NCBI RefSeq assembly: GCF_008373765.1
Contig: NZ_VUJW01000008.1
Coordinates: 1 to 64,000, forward strand
Length of the DNA stretch: 64,000 nucleotides
Direction of reading: 5' to 3'
Source: Nocardioides antri
GTDB lineage: Bacteria; Actinomycetota; Actinomycetes; Propionibacteriales; Nocardioidaceae
Part shown: piece by piece, positions 6,840 to 15,188 of the stretch
Position numbering within the stretch: position 1 is the first letter of the stretch
Layout of the letters: the number at the start of each line of letters is the position of its first letter
Position numbers and translations under genes: made by a program
Notes under the pieces: model-generated
Databases searched by the model: none
Seen by the model: the letters and a program-made list of their open reading frames with translations, nothing else
Told to the model about the DNA's origin: nothing

Positions 6840-8776
6840 GCCGCGCGTCCCCGGGCGGCAGCGACCAGCGCGTCCGCGCTCACCTCGCCGACCGGCACGT
6901 GCTCGGCGTCGAGGTGGTCGGCCAGGACGCGGGCCAGGCCCATCCGCATCGCGCCGCTCTCGCAGTCGACGACGACGGACGCGACGCCGGTGCCGGCGAG
7001 CCACACCGCGACCGACTGCGACCGGGCCACCGCGTCGGCGCCCGCTGTCGCGCGGCCGTCGGTGACGACGACGAGCAGCGGCCGGCGACGCGGGTCGCGG
7101 ATCCGCTCCAGCTCCAGCACCTTGGCAGCCTCGAGGAGGCCCTCGGCGAGCGGCGTCCGTCCGCCGGCCGGCAGGTCCTCGAGCCGGGCGGCGGCCACGT
7201 CCACGGAGCTGGTGGGTGGCAGCGCGAGGTCCGCGCGGTCCCCGCGGAACGTCACCAGTCCGACCTTGTCCCGCCGCTGGTAGGCGTCGAGCAGCAGGCT
7301 CAGTACGGCGGTCTTGACCTGCTCCATCCGCTTCCGGGCGGCCATCGAGCCGGAGGCGTCGACGCAGAACAGGACGAGGTTGGACTCGCGCCCCTCGCGC
7401 ACGGCGACCCGCAGGTCCTCGGGCCGGAGCAGCAGCCGACCCGCGACCCGACCGCGGCCGTGCTGGTGCGGCACCGCCGCTCGGATCGTCTCGACCAGGT
7501 GCAGCGCCCCGCCGCTGCCGGTCGGCCGCTCGGCACCGACCCGGCGCCCGGTCTCCGTGCGCGCCCGGCTCCGACGGCCCGCCGTACCGGTGCCGGTGCC
7601 GCGGACGGTGAGCAGCCGGGTGCGGTACGGCGCGGCCGCGGCCGTCGTCGTGCCCGCTCCGGGCGCCTCCGCGTCCGGCTCACCCGTTGCGTCAGGAGGC
7701 TTGCACCGTGGCGGGTGCGCGTCGGATGACCTCCCGGGCTCCTCGGAAGAATCGGAGGAGTCCGAGCCGGGACCGGGACCGTCCGGATCGGGGTCGGGCT
7801 CAGGTTCGGGATCGGGCTCGAGGTCGTCCTCCCCGAGCGCGTCCTGCAGCAGGTCGTCGTCGAGCCCGGGGCTGTCGAACGGGTTGCGCCGCCGCCGGTG
7901 GGGGAGGGCGAGCCGGGCGGCCACCTCGACGTCCTCGAGCACGACGTCGTCCCGGCCCTGCCAGGCGGCGTGCGCCGACGCGGTGCGGGCCATGACGATG
8001 TCAGCGCGGAGCCCGTCGACCTCGAACGCGGCGCACACCTCGGCGATCCGCAGCAGCGCCCGGTCCGACAGCCTGACGTCGCCGACCCGCTTCCGGGCCT
8101 CGGCGATCCGCGCCCGCAGGGCGTCCTCGGCGTCGGCGTAGGCGGCGGCGAACGACTCCGGGTCGGCGTCGTGGGCCATACGTCGTCGTACGACCTCGGC
8201 GCGGAGCGCGGGGTCCCGCGGCGCGGCCACCTCGACGGTGAGCCCGAACCGGTCGAGCAGCTGCGGTCGCAGCTCGCCCTCCTCGGGGTTCATCGTGCCG
8301 ACGAGCACGAACCGGGCGTCGCGCTCGACCGAGACGCCGTCCCGCTCGACGGTCACCCGTCCCATGGCGGCCGCGTCGAGGAGCACGTCGACGAGGTGGT
8401 CGTGCAGGAGGTTGACCTCGTCGACGTAGAGAATGCCGCGGTGCGCCTTGACCAGCAGCCCGGGCTGGTACTCCGCCCGGCCCTCGGCCAGTGCGCTCTC
8501 GAGGTCGATCGAGCCGAGCACCCGGTCCTCGGTGGCCCCGATCGGAAGCTCGACGAGCCGCGCCTCGTGGTCGTCGACCGGCGGCAGCACCGCCGCGAGT
8601 GCGCGCACGATCGTCGACTTGGCCGTGCCCTTCTCGCCCCGCACCAGCACCCCACCGACCTCAGGTGAGATCGACGTCAGGATGAGCGCGAGCGCCATGG
8701 GGTCGGGCCCGCCCGGGGCCTCGACGTCGGCGCCGACCACGGCGCTGAAGGGGTAGCCGGACCTCGATGCAGTCAT
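6836..8776 (-). CDS. Fused ChlI-ChlD type chelatase subunit (AAA+ and VWA domains)
   Basis: A 646-residue protein joining a magnesium-chelatase I-type AAA+ ATPase (Walker A GEKGTAKS at about 47-54; Walker B GILYVDEVNLL at 114-124; sensor GTMNPEEG) with a D-type region: an Asp/Glu/Pro/Ser-rich linker (about 305-350) and a C-terminal von Willebrand A domain with MIDAS motif DASGS (about 473-477). In actinobacterial cob clusters such proteins are the motor subunits for cobalt insertion, working with a large CobN subunit. No cobN is in this window, so the partner must lie elsewhere. It overlaps cobM and bluB by four bases each. Cobalt rather than magnesium is inferred from context. Confidence 0.87.
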   Translation of the reverse strand: MTASRSGYPFSAVVGADVEAPGGPDPMALALILTSISPEVGGVLVRGEKGTAKSTIVRALAAVLPPVDDHEARLVELPIGATEDRVLGSIDLESALAEGRAEYQPGLLVKAHRGILYVDEVNLLHDHLVDVLLDAAAMGRVTVERDGVSVERDARFVLVGTMNPEEGELRPQLLDRFGLTVEVAAPRDPALRAEVVRRRMAHDADPESFAAAYADAEDALRARIAEARKRVGDVRLSDRALLRIAEVCAAFEVDGLRADIVMARTASAHAAWQGRDDVVLEDVEVAARLALPHRRRRNPFDSPGLDDDLLQDALGEDDLEPDPEPEPDPDPDGPGPGSDSSDSSEEPGRSSDAHPPRCKPPDATGEPDAEAPGAGTTTAAAAPYRTRLLTVRGTGTGTAGRRSRARTETGRRVGAERPTGSGGALHLVETIRAAVPHQHGRGRVAGRLLLRPEDLRVAVREGRESNLVLFCVDASGSMAARKRMEQVKTAVLSLLLDAYQRRDKVGLVTFRGDRADLALPPTSSVDVAAARLEDLPAGGRTPLAEGLLEAAKVLELERIRDPRRRPLLVVVTDGRATAGADAVARSQSVAVWLAGTGVASVVVDCESGAMRMGLARVLADHLDAEHVPVGEVSADALVAAARGRAA

Positions 8777-9528
8777 CGCTGCCTCTCCGCTGAGTAGAGA
8801 TGCGACTCGCAGGCGCCGTTCGGCCGCTCGGCGAGGGCCGGGCCGACGAGGATCACGGCCGCCTGCCGGAGCCCGGCCGCCTCGACCCGGTCCGCGATCG
8901 CGGCGTCCCCGCCGACCGTGCCGCGCAGGACGACCTCGCCCGGCTGGGTCGCGCTGTGCACGACGACGACCGGACAGTCGACGCCGTAGTGGGGGACGAG
9001 CTCCGCCATCAGCTCGCGCGTGCGGGTGATCGCCAGGTGCAGCACGAGCGTGGCGCCGGTCGCGGCGTACGCCGCCAGCGACTCCCGCTCCGGCATCGCC
9101 GTCGAACGGGCCTGGGTGCGGGTGAGCACGACCGACTGCGCGACCAGCGGCACGGTGAGCTCGTTGCCGACCAGGGCCGCGGCTGCGGCGTACGCCGGCA
9201 CGCCGGGCGTCACGTCCCAGGGCACCCCCGCCGCGTCGAGCCGGCGGCCCTGCTCGTGCAGCGCGGAGTAGAGCGAGGGGTCGCCCGAGGTCAGCCGTAC
9301 GACGTCCAGGCCGGCCGCGTGGGCCTCGACCATCGCTGCGGTGATCTGGTCGAGGTCCAGGCGCTGCGTGTCGACCAGCCGGGCCTCGGCCCGACAGTGA
9401 CCGAGGACCTCGGCGTCGATGTAGGTGCCCGGGTAGAGGACGACGTCGGCCTCGCTCAGCAGCCGTGCCGTGCGGAGCGTGATCAGGTCGGCCGCGCCGG
9501 GTCCGGCGCCGACGAAGTGGACCGTCAT
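8773..9528 (-). CDS. cobM: Precorrin-4 C11-methyltransferase (CobM)
   Basis: SAM-dependent tetrapyrrole methylase of 251 residues. The start motif VHFVGAGPGAADLITLRTARLL is the glycine-rich SAM loop of the family; VLYPGTYID, VRLTSGDPSLYSALHEQ and the VTPGVPAYAAAAALVG block follow the order seen in CobM/CbiF. It methylates C11 of precorrin-4. The ATG at 9528 overlaps the TGA of cobL, and its own stop overlaps the start of chlID. The C-terminus ends with a Cys-Glu-Ser-His stretch of no known role. Confidence 0.93.
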   Translation of the reverse strand: MTVHFVGAGPGAADLITLRTARLLSEADVVLYPGTYIDAEVLGHCRAEARLVDTQRLDLDQITAAMVEAHAAGLDVVRLTSGDPSLYSALHEQGRRLDAAGVPWDVTPGVPAYAAAAALVGNELTVPLVAQSVVLTRTQARSTAMPERESLAAYAATGATLVLHLAITRTRELMAELVPHYGVDCPVVVVHSATQPGEVVLRGTVGGDAAIADRVEAAGLRQAAVILVGPALAERPNGACESHLYSAERQR

Positions 9529-10718
9529 CTGGTCACCGTCCACTGGGTCACCGTGCGGAACGGCGTCCAGCCGGTGAGGCCACCGAGCCGGGCGGCGTGC
9601 TCGACCGCGATCCGGGTGAGCTCCCCGCCGTGGCGCTGGTACGACGACGCCAGCAGCTGCTCGGTCTCCAGCGTGACGCCGTGGGCCACCAGCCGCCCGT
9701 GCGGAGCGAGCGCTGCGAGGCAGCGGGTGACCAGCTCCTCGCTCCCGCCGCCGCCGATGAAGACCGCGTCGGGGACCGGCAGGTCGGCGAGCGCGTCGGG
9801 CGCGCGACCGGTCACGACCCGCAGCCGGGGGACGCCGAGCCGGGCGGCGTTGCGGGCGATCCGGGCTGCCCGGTCGGGGTCGACCTCGATCGCGACCGCC
9901 TCGGTCGTGGGGTGCGCGCGCAGCCACTCGATCGCGATCGACCCGGCACCGGAGCCGACGTCCCAGAGCAGGGCGCCGGGACGGGGAGCGAGCCGGGACA
10001 GGGCGCTGGCCCGCAGGTCCCGCTTGGTCAGCTGCCCGTCGTGCTCGAAGGCCTCGTCGGGCAGCCCGGCCGCCCACGAGGTCGTCGCGGTCGGCGGACC
10101 GGAGACCTCGAGGGCGAGCACGTGCAGCCGCGGCAGGTCGCCCCGCCACATCTCGGCGGCGGTGCCGTCGATCCGGTGCTCCTCGTCGGAGCCCAGGTCG
10201 CCGAGCACGGACATCCGGCTCGCAGCCAGGCCCTCCTCCCGGAGCAGCGCGGCGACGGCGGCGGGTGTCGTCTCGTCGGACGACAGCACCAGCAGGCGCC
10301 GGCCGGGCGCGAGCTCGCGGCGCAGGGCGTCGACGTCGCGGCCGACCAGCGTGACCACCGCGGACGACTCCGCCGCCCAGCGCATCCGCGCCCGGGCCCA
10401 GGCGACCGACGACGCGGCGGGGATCGCCTCCAGGTCCTCGACGAGGGCGGCGAGAGTCGTGCCGATCCCGGACAGGTAGGGGTCGCCCGACGCGAGCGCG
10501 ACGACCCGGCGGCCGTCGTACTCGTCGAGCAGGGCGGGCAGGTCGCCCAGCGGGCGCGGCCACGGCCGGCGCTCCTGGCCGGGCACGGGTGGCACCAGCC
10601 CGAGGTGCCGCTCGCCGCCCAGCAGCACCTCCGCAGCCTGCACCCGCTCGCGGGCCGCCTCTGACAGTCCTGTCCAGCCGTCGGCGCCGATCCCGACGAC
10701 GGTCACCCGGGCGCTCAC
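9525..10718 (-). CDS. cobL: Precorrin-6Y C5,15-methyltransferase, decarboxylating (CobL)
   Basis: A 397-residue fusion of the CbiE-like C5 methylase (N-terminal half, VTVVGIGADGWTGLSEAARERV; ALASGDPYLSGIG) and the CbiT-like C15 methylase/decarboxylase (C-terminal half, LLWDVGSGAGSIAIEWLR SAM motif, then FIGGGGSEEL). Together they methylate C5 and C15 and decarboxylate the acetate on ring C. The GTG at 10718 overlaps the cobIJ stop (GTGA). The fused form and full length are typical for actinobacteria. The region in front of the GTG that stays open in this frame is a shadow of cobIJ. Confidence 0.93.
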   Translation of the reverse strand: MSARVTVVGIGADGWTGLSEAARERVQAAEVLLGGERHLGLVPPVPGQERRPWPRPLGDLPALLDEYDGRRVVALASGDPYLSGIGTTLAALVEDLEAIPAASSVAWARARMRWAAESSAVVTLVGRDVDALRRELAPGRRLLVLSSDETTPAAVAALLREEGLAASRMSVLGDLGSDEEHRIDGTAAEMWRGDLPRLHVLALEVSGPPTATTSWAAGLPDEAFEHDGQLTKRDLRASALSRLAPRPGALLWDVGSGAGSIAIEWLRAHPTTEAVAIEVDPDRAARIARNAARLGVPRLRVVTGRAPDALADLPVPDAVFIGGGGSEELVTRCLAALAPHGRLVAHGVTLETEQLLASSYQRHGGELTRIAVEHAARLGGLTGWTPFRTVTQWTVTR

Positions 10719-12253
10719 TCGACCCACCGAGGGGTCCAGACCGCGCCACCGGGTGCGACGCGGGTCGAGGAGGCGCCGACGAGGAGCAGGCACTTCATGT
10801 CGATCGTGGCGGCGTCGAGCCCGGCGAGCGTCGTCACCTCGAGGGACTCCTCCTCGCGACCCACGTCGCGGCCGACGACCACGACGGTGTCGGGGGAGCG
10901 ATGCTCGAGGAGCAGCTTCTGCGCCGCGACCACCTGGTCCCGCCGCGACCGGGACGCGGGGTTGTAGATGCCGAGCACCAGGTCGGCCTCGGCGATCGCC
11001 CGGAGCCGTCGCTCGATGACCGGCCACGGCTTCAGGCGGTCGGACAGGCTGACCACGGCGAAGTCCGCGCCGATCGGGGCCCCCGCCCGCGCCGCCACGG
11101 CCTGGATCGCGCTCAGGCCAGGGAGCACCGTGACCGCCACGGCGTCGTACCTCTCGTCGGACGCTGCGGCCTCGTAGACCGCCGACGCCATCCCGAACAC
11201 GCCGGCGTCGCCGCCCGACACCACCGCCACCCGCTCGCCGCGCAAAGCCAGGTCGAGCGCGAACCGCGCCCGGTCCACCTCGACGGTGTTGCCCGAGGCG
11301 TGGCGCTGGAGGCCGGCCCGCTGCGGCACCCGGCTGACGTACGGCGCGTAGCCGACCACGTGGTCGACGCCCGCCAGTGCCTCGGCAGCCTCCGGGGTGA
11401 GCCAGGCGGACGGGCCGGGGCCGAGCCCGACGACCAGGAGCTCGTGCGGGGCGTCGCCGCTGGCCGAGGTGCGAGCGCAGCGAGCCTCGAGACCAAGGCG
11501 GTCCTGGGTCCTCAGCCGCTCGGTGGTCTGGTTGCCGGCGGTGTCGCCGGGGACCACGATCAGCGAGAAGTACGGCACCGACGCCGGGTCGATCTCGGCG
11601 ACGGGCCGCCACTGCGCCTCCGGCATCGACGCCCGCTCGACGTACATCGCCCCCTCGAGCCGGCCGGCCTGCGCGAGCGCGGAGCGTACGGCGGGGAAGG
11701 TGCGGCCGAGCTTCATGATGATCGCGCCCTCGGTGTCGGCGAGGCGACGCGCCAGCTCCGGCTCGGGGAGGGTGCCGGGCAGGACGGTGAGGACGTCGGT
11801 CTGCCGGACCAGCGGCTGGGCGAGGCCGGCGGTGGCGGCGGCGAACGCCGGGACCCCGGGGACGACCTCGGTGGGGAAGCGGTCGCGGAGCCGGTCGACG
11901 AGGTACATCGAGCTCCCGTAGAACAGCGGGTCGCCCTCGGCGAGGAGCACGACGTCGCGCCCCGCCTCGAGGTGTCCGGTGACCCGCGCCTCGCACTCGT
12001 CGTAGAAGTCGGCCAGCGCGCCGACGTACCCACCCGGGTGGTCGGTGGTGCCGGTCGTGACGGGATAGCGCAGCTCCTCCTCGATCGCGCCGTCCGGCAC
12101 CAGGTCGCCCGCGATCCGACGGGCGTGGGACCGCTTGCGGACCCCGGCGTGGAACGCGACCACGTCGGCCGCGCCGATGATCCGGGCGGCCTTGAGCGTG
12201 ATCAGCTCCGGGTCACCCGGGCCGATGCCGACGACGAAGAGCTGCCCGCTCAT
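10715..12253 (-). CDS. cobIJ: Bifunctional precorrin-2 C20- / precorrin-3B C17-methyltransferase (CobIJ)
   Basis: Two tetrapyrrole methylases fused in 512 residues. Domain 1 (about 1-243): LFVVGIGPGDPELITLKA and VVLLAEGDPLFYGSS, CobI. Domain 2 (about 270-512): LLVVGLGPGPSAWLTPEA, VVSGGDAGVFGMAS and the LGIYNPASRSRR block, CobJ, the ring-contraction step. The linker (about 244-270) contains residues GLEARCARTS encoded by a short dispersed repeat (11466-11493), which suggests the fusion point tolerates repeat insertion. ATG at 12253 overlaps the stop of cobH. The IJ fusion is common in actinobacteria, including mycobacteria. Confidence 0.93.
   Translation of the reverse strand: MSGQLFVVGIGPGDPELITLKAARIIGAADVVAFHAGVRKRSHARRIAGDLVPDGAIEEELRYPVTTGTTDHPGGYVGALADFYDECEARVTGHLEAGRDVVLLAEGDPLFYGSSMYLVDRLRDRFPTEVVPGVPAFAAATAGLAQPLVRQTDVLTVLPGTLPEPELARRLADTEGAIIMKLGRTFPAVRSALAQAGRLEGAMYVERASMPEAQWRPVAEIDPASVPYFSLIVVPGDTAGNQTTERLRTQDRLGLEARCARTSASGDAPHELLVVGLGPGPSAWLTPEAAEALAGVDHVVGYAPYVSRVPQRAGLQRHASGNTVEVDRARFALDLALRGERVAVVSGGDAGVFGMASAVYEAAASDERYDAVAVTVLPGLSAIQAVAARAGAPIGADFAVVSLSDRLKPWPVIERRLRAIAEADLVLGIYNPASRSRRDQVVAAQKLLLEHRSPDTVVVVGRDVGREEESLEVTTLAGLDAATIDMKCLLLVGASSTRVAPGGAVWTPRWVE
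11466..11493 (-). repeat. Dispersed repeat, GTCTCG-N12-CTCGCACCTC type, in the CobI-CobJ linker
   Basis: On the minus strand it reads GTCTCGAGGCTCGCTGCGCT then CGCACCTC. The outer 6 and 10 bases and the spacing match the copy at 4819-4846. It encodes residues 254-263 of CobIJ, between the two enzyme domains. Confidence 0.5.
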
Positions 12254-12936
12254 TCGGCCTCCTGTGCCAGCGCGTTGACGGCCGAGGACGCCATCGCCGA
12301 GCCGCCGCGACGGCCCCGGACGGTCACGTAGGGGATGTCGATGCCGTGCTCGGCGGCGAGCGCGACGAGCGCCTCCTTCGACTCGCGGGCGCCGATGAAG
12401 CCGACCGGACAGCCGACGATCGCAGCGGGACGCGGCGCGCCGTCGATCAGCATCTCGAGCAGGTGGAAGAGCGCGGTCGGCGCGTTGCCGATCGCCACGA
12501 CGGCGCCCTCGAGGTGCGGCTCCCACAGCGACACCGCCGCGGCCGTGCGCGTCGTCCGCCACGCCTGCGCGAGGTCGGGGACGGCGTCGTCGTCGAGGAA
12601 GCAGAGGACCTCGTTGTCGGCCGGCAGCCGTCCGGCGGTGATGCCCATCGCGACCATCCGGGCGTCGCAGAGCACCGGCGCGCCGGCGGCCAGGGCCGCG
12701 CGACCGGCCGGTCCGAGCCGGGGGTGGATGACGAGGTCGTCGACCAGGTCCGTCTGACCGCTGCCGTGGATCATCCGTACGGCGACCTTCTCGGCGTCGG
12801 CCGGCACCCGGGACAGGTCGGACTCACGGCGGATCGTCGCGAACGAGTCGACGTAGATCGCCGGCCCGTCGGCGACGTACTCGTAGCGCCGGGGCGGCGG
12901 TGCGAGCGTCGGGTTCAGACCAGTACGCCGTGCCAT
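12250..12936 (-). CDS. cobH: Precorrin-8X methylmutase (CobH)
   Basis: Moves the C11 methyl group to C12, giving hydrogenobyrinic acid. The 228-residue protein has ESDLSRVPADAEKVAVRMIHGSG, in which the His is the catalytic residue of CobH/CbiC, then VLCDARMVAMGI, a GNAPTALFHLLEML block and GCPVGFIGARESKEAL, all family hallmarks. The ATG at 12936 lies inside the 3' end of cobG, a 22-base overlap that is much larger than the 4-base overlaps in the rest of the operon. That overlap fits with cobG being shortened at its 3' end. Confidence 0.94.
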   Translation of the reverse strand: MARRTGLNPTLAPPPRRYEYVADGPAIYVDSFATIRRESDLSRVPADAEKVAVRMIHGSGQTDLVDDLVIHPRLGPAGRAALAAGAPVLCDARMVAMGITAGRLPADNEVLCFLDDDAVPDLAQAWRTTRTAAAVSLWEPHLEGAVVAIGNAPTALFHLLEMLIDGAPRPAAIVGCPVGFIGARESKEALVALAAEHGIDIPYVTVRGRRGGSAMASSAVNALAQEAE

Positions 12937-13766
12937 GGCGTGATCACCACCTCGGGGGTCCGGGCCGCCCAGGCGGCGGCGGTCGCTCGGTCGATGCCGT
13001 CGGTGACGGCGACGTGGGTCAGGCCGGCGACCGGTCCGTACGGGAGCGGACCCGACCGGACGACCGCGCCCGGTGCCGGGTCCTGCGGCGCGGCGAGCGC
13101 GCTTGCGAGCTCGTCGACGTGCCACGCCGCCGTCGGCCCGGACCCGCGTCGGTCCAGGAACAGGAGCGCGAGACCTGCCAGCGCCGCCGGCGCGTCCGCC
13201 AGGTCGAGCACCCGGCCCCACGTCGAGCCGACCCGGACCTGGGCGGTCCGCTCGTCGAGGGCCACCAGCCCGAGGTCGGGGTGCCGGTCGGCGAGGTCGC
13301 CGCGGCCGTCGTCGAGAGTGAAGAGGAACCGGCCGGGGAGGCCTGCGAGCGCGGGGTCCGCCAGCAGCAGGCTGTCCAGGCCGGCGGCCACCGGTCGCAG
13401 GTCCGCTCGTCCGCCGGCCAGGCCGGTGAGGGGCGACACCATCACGTTCCGCGCCAGGTCGTGCGCACGCGACGGCAGCAGGCCGGTCGCCTCGATCGCG
13501 GCGACGACCTCCTCGGGCAGCACGCCGTCGACGAGCGGGAGGCCGCGCAGCTGGAGGTTCGCCCGCGCGGTCACGCGGACCCGGCCGTCGCCGTACCCGT
13601 GGGCCACGGCCGCGAGCGCCGCCAGGGCCGAGGCCGTCAGCCGGCCGCCGGGGACCCGGACCCGCGCCAGGCCGCCGTCCTCGGCGGGCCACGGGCGGAG
13701 GACGCCGGGGCACCGGTCCGCCCGGGTCCGGGTGCTGCCGGGGTCCCGGAGATCAGTGGCGCGCAT
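12915..13766 (-). CDS. cobG: CobG-like precorrin-3B synthase, short form lacking the Fe-S half
   Basis: First gene behind the large cobalamin riboswitch; 283 residues. The start (RCPGVLRPWPAEDGGLARVR), RVRVTARANLQLRGL and the SPLTG block are those of the nitrite/sulfite-reductase-like CobG, the oxygen-dependent enzyme that prepares precorrin-3B for ring contraction. The protein stops at VVITPWHGVLV, the point after which CobG homologues normally carry the CxxxxxC / CxxxC motifs that bind a 4Fe-4S cluster; only one Cys (residue 19) is present. A GAGGAG ribosome site precedes the ATG. Whether this short form is active, needs a partner, or is decaying cannot be told from sequence. Confidence 0.75.
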   Translation of the reverse strand: MRATDLRDPGSTRTRADRCPGVLRPWPAEDGGLARVRVPGGRLTASALAALAAVAHGYGDGRVRVTARANLQLRGLPLVDGVLPEEVVAAIEATGLLPSRAHDLARNVMVSPLTGLAGGRADLRPVAAGLDSLLLADPALAGLPGRFLFTLDDGRGDLADRHPDLGLVALDERTAQVRVGSTWGRVLDLADAPAALAGLALLFLDRRGSGPTAAWHVDELASALAAPQDPAPGAVVRSGPLPYGPVAGLTHVAVTDGIDRATAAAWAARTPEVVITPWHGVLV

Positions 13767-13829
13767 CGCGCTCCTCGCAAGGTCTCGGGCTCTGCGCGTC
13801 GCCCGCGGATGACCTCGCGGCGGCTACCG

Positions 13830-13985
13830 CAAGGGCCAGCAGGTCTTCGGACTCGGGATCACCCGGAACGGAGCGCCTTCCCAGATCTCGACAGGCTCGA
13901 TCCAGTGACTTCTTGCCCCGCCCGTCACCCACACCGCTGCGCGTCAGTCCCGGACTCTCACCGGGTTCCCTGACCACCATCTGCA
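13830..13985 (-). promoter_or_regulatory. Cobalamin riboswitch upstream of the cob operon
   Basis: In mRNA sense: GGGAACCCGGTGAGAGTCCG (with GGACTGACGCGCAGCGGTG following; minus-strand 13970-13932) and GAGTCCGAAGACCTGCTGGC (13854-13835), the two conserved boxes of classical adenosylcobalamin riboswitches. The start of cobG is about 65 bases further on. The peripheral stretch between the boxes contains a copy of the TCTCGACAGGCTCGA repeat (13884-13904). The 13767-14056 interval holds nothing else but the start region of the divergent Nif3-like gene. Confidence 0.93.
13884..13904 (+). repeat. TCTCGACAGGCTCGA repeat inside the cob riboswitch
   Basis: GATCTCGACAGGCTCGATCC lies between the two conserved riboswitch boxes, in the variable peripheral part. 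It contains the exact 15-base core shared with other copies in the window. Confidence 0.6.
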
Positions 13986-14056
13986 TGGAGGTCGACTGGC
14001 GTTTCGGACTGTACCAACCCGCGGCGACGCACGGGGCCACCAGTAGGTTGGCGGAC

Positions 14057-15175
14057 ATGCCCACGCTCGCGGACCTCGTCTCCCTGATCCATGAGTGGTA
14101 CCCCCCGGCGACCGCCGAGGACTGGGACGCTGTCGGCCTCGTGTACGGCGACCCGGAGCGCTCGGTCAAGAAGGTCATGTTCGCCGTCGACCCGACCCCG
14201 GCCGTCGCCGAGGAGGCAGCCGACTGGAAGGCCGACCTGCTGGTCGTCCACCACCCGCTGTTCCTCAAGCCGGTCCACGGCTTCCCGGCGACCACGCCGA
14301 AGGGTCGTACCCTCGCCGCCCTCGCCGGCGCCGGCTGCGCCCTGCTGACCGCCCACACGAACGCCGACCAGGCGGTCAACGGCGTCTCCGAGGCGATGGC
14401 GACGGCTCTCGGCCTCACCGACCTCGAGCCCCTCGTCCCCGCAGTGGGCGAGCCGGTCGACAAGCTCACCGTCTTCGTGCCGACCGACGCCGCACCGCCG
14501 GTGCGCGCGGCGCTCGCGGAGGCCGGCGCCGGCCGGATCGGCGACTACGACTTCGCGTCCTTCAGCAGCCAGGGCGAGGGCCGGTTCCGGCCGCTCGAGG
14601 GGGCGAACCCGATGATCGGCACCGTCGGTGAGATCGAGACGGTCGCGGAGGTGCGGATCGAGGTCGTCCTCGCCCGCCACCTGCGCCGGCAGGTCGTCGA
14701 GGCGATGCTGGCTGCCCACCCCTACGAGGAGCCGGCGTACGACGTCGTCGAGCTCGCCGACCCCGGCACGGTCACGACCGGCATCGGCCGGGTCGGGACC
14801 CTGGCGCCGGCGACCCTCTCTGAGTTCGCCGAGAGCGTCGCCGCCGCGCTCCCGAAGACCCACCACGGCGTGCGCGTCGCCGGCGACCCGGATCGGATGA
14901 TCCGGAAGGTCGCCGTGTGCGGCGGCGCCGGGGACTTCCTGCTGGACCGGGTCGCGGATTCGGACGTCGACGTCTATGTGACCAGCGACCTGCGGCACCA
15001 CCCGGCGGCGGAGTTCGTGGAGAAGAACGGCCCGGCCCTGGTCGACGTCGCCCACTGGGCGGCCGAGTGGACCTGGTTGCCCGTGGTCGCCGCCCGCCTG
15101 GAGAAGGCGCTCGGCAACGACGTCGACACCCGGGTGAGCACGGTGTGCACCGATCCCTGGACACTGTGCCTATGA
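14057..15175 (+). CDS. Nif3-like dinuclear metal-centre protein
   Basis: A 372-residue YqfO/Nif3-family protein. Conserved pieces: LVVHHPLFLKPVHG (metal-binding His pair), LTAHTNADQAVNGVSEAMA (His/Asp), and near the C-terminus VYVTSDLRHHPAAEF and DVAHWAAEWTWLP (His/Glu metal ligands). A middle domain (about 135-225, LTVFVPTDAAPPVRAALAEAGAGRIGDYDF... AHPYEEPAYDVVE) is the PII-like insertion found in the longer members. The family forms hexamers with a two-metal site; the biological role is debated (GTP cyclohydrolase I type 2 is one label). It starts a unit with the zinc-ribbon and RNase HI genes, the same order as mycobacterial Rv2230c-Rv2229c-Rv2228c. Confidence 0.92.
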   Translation: MPTLADLVSLIHEWYPPATAEDWDAVGLVYGDPERSVKKVMFAVDPTPAVAEEAADWKADLLVVHHPLFLKPVHGFPATTPKGRTLAALAGAGCALLTAHTNADQAVNGVSEAMATALGLTDLEPLVPAVGEPVDKLTVFVPTDAAPPVRAALAEAGAGRIGDYDFASFSSQGEGRFRPLEGANPMIGTVGEIETVAEVRIEVVLARHLRRQVVEAMLAAHPYEEPAYDVVELADPGTVTTGIGRVGTLAPATLSEFAESVAAALPKTHHGVRVAGDPDRMIRKVAVCGGAGDFLLDRVADSDVDVYVTSDLRHHPAAEFVEKNGPALVDVAHWAAEWTWLPVVAARLEKALGNDVDTRVSTVCTDPWTLCL

Positions 15176-15188
15176 GAGAGAGGGGCCT

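Noticed and set aside
13753-14469. 238-codon minus-strand frame across the riboswitch and the start of the Nif3-like gene
   Set aside because: It covers a clear riboswitch and part of a real gene, and its product has no recognisable features.
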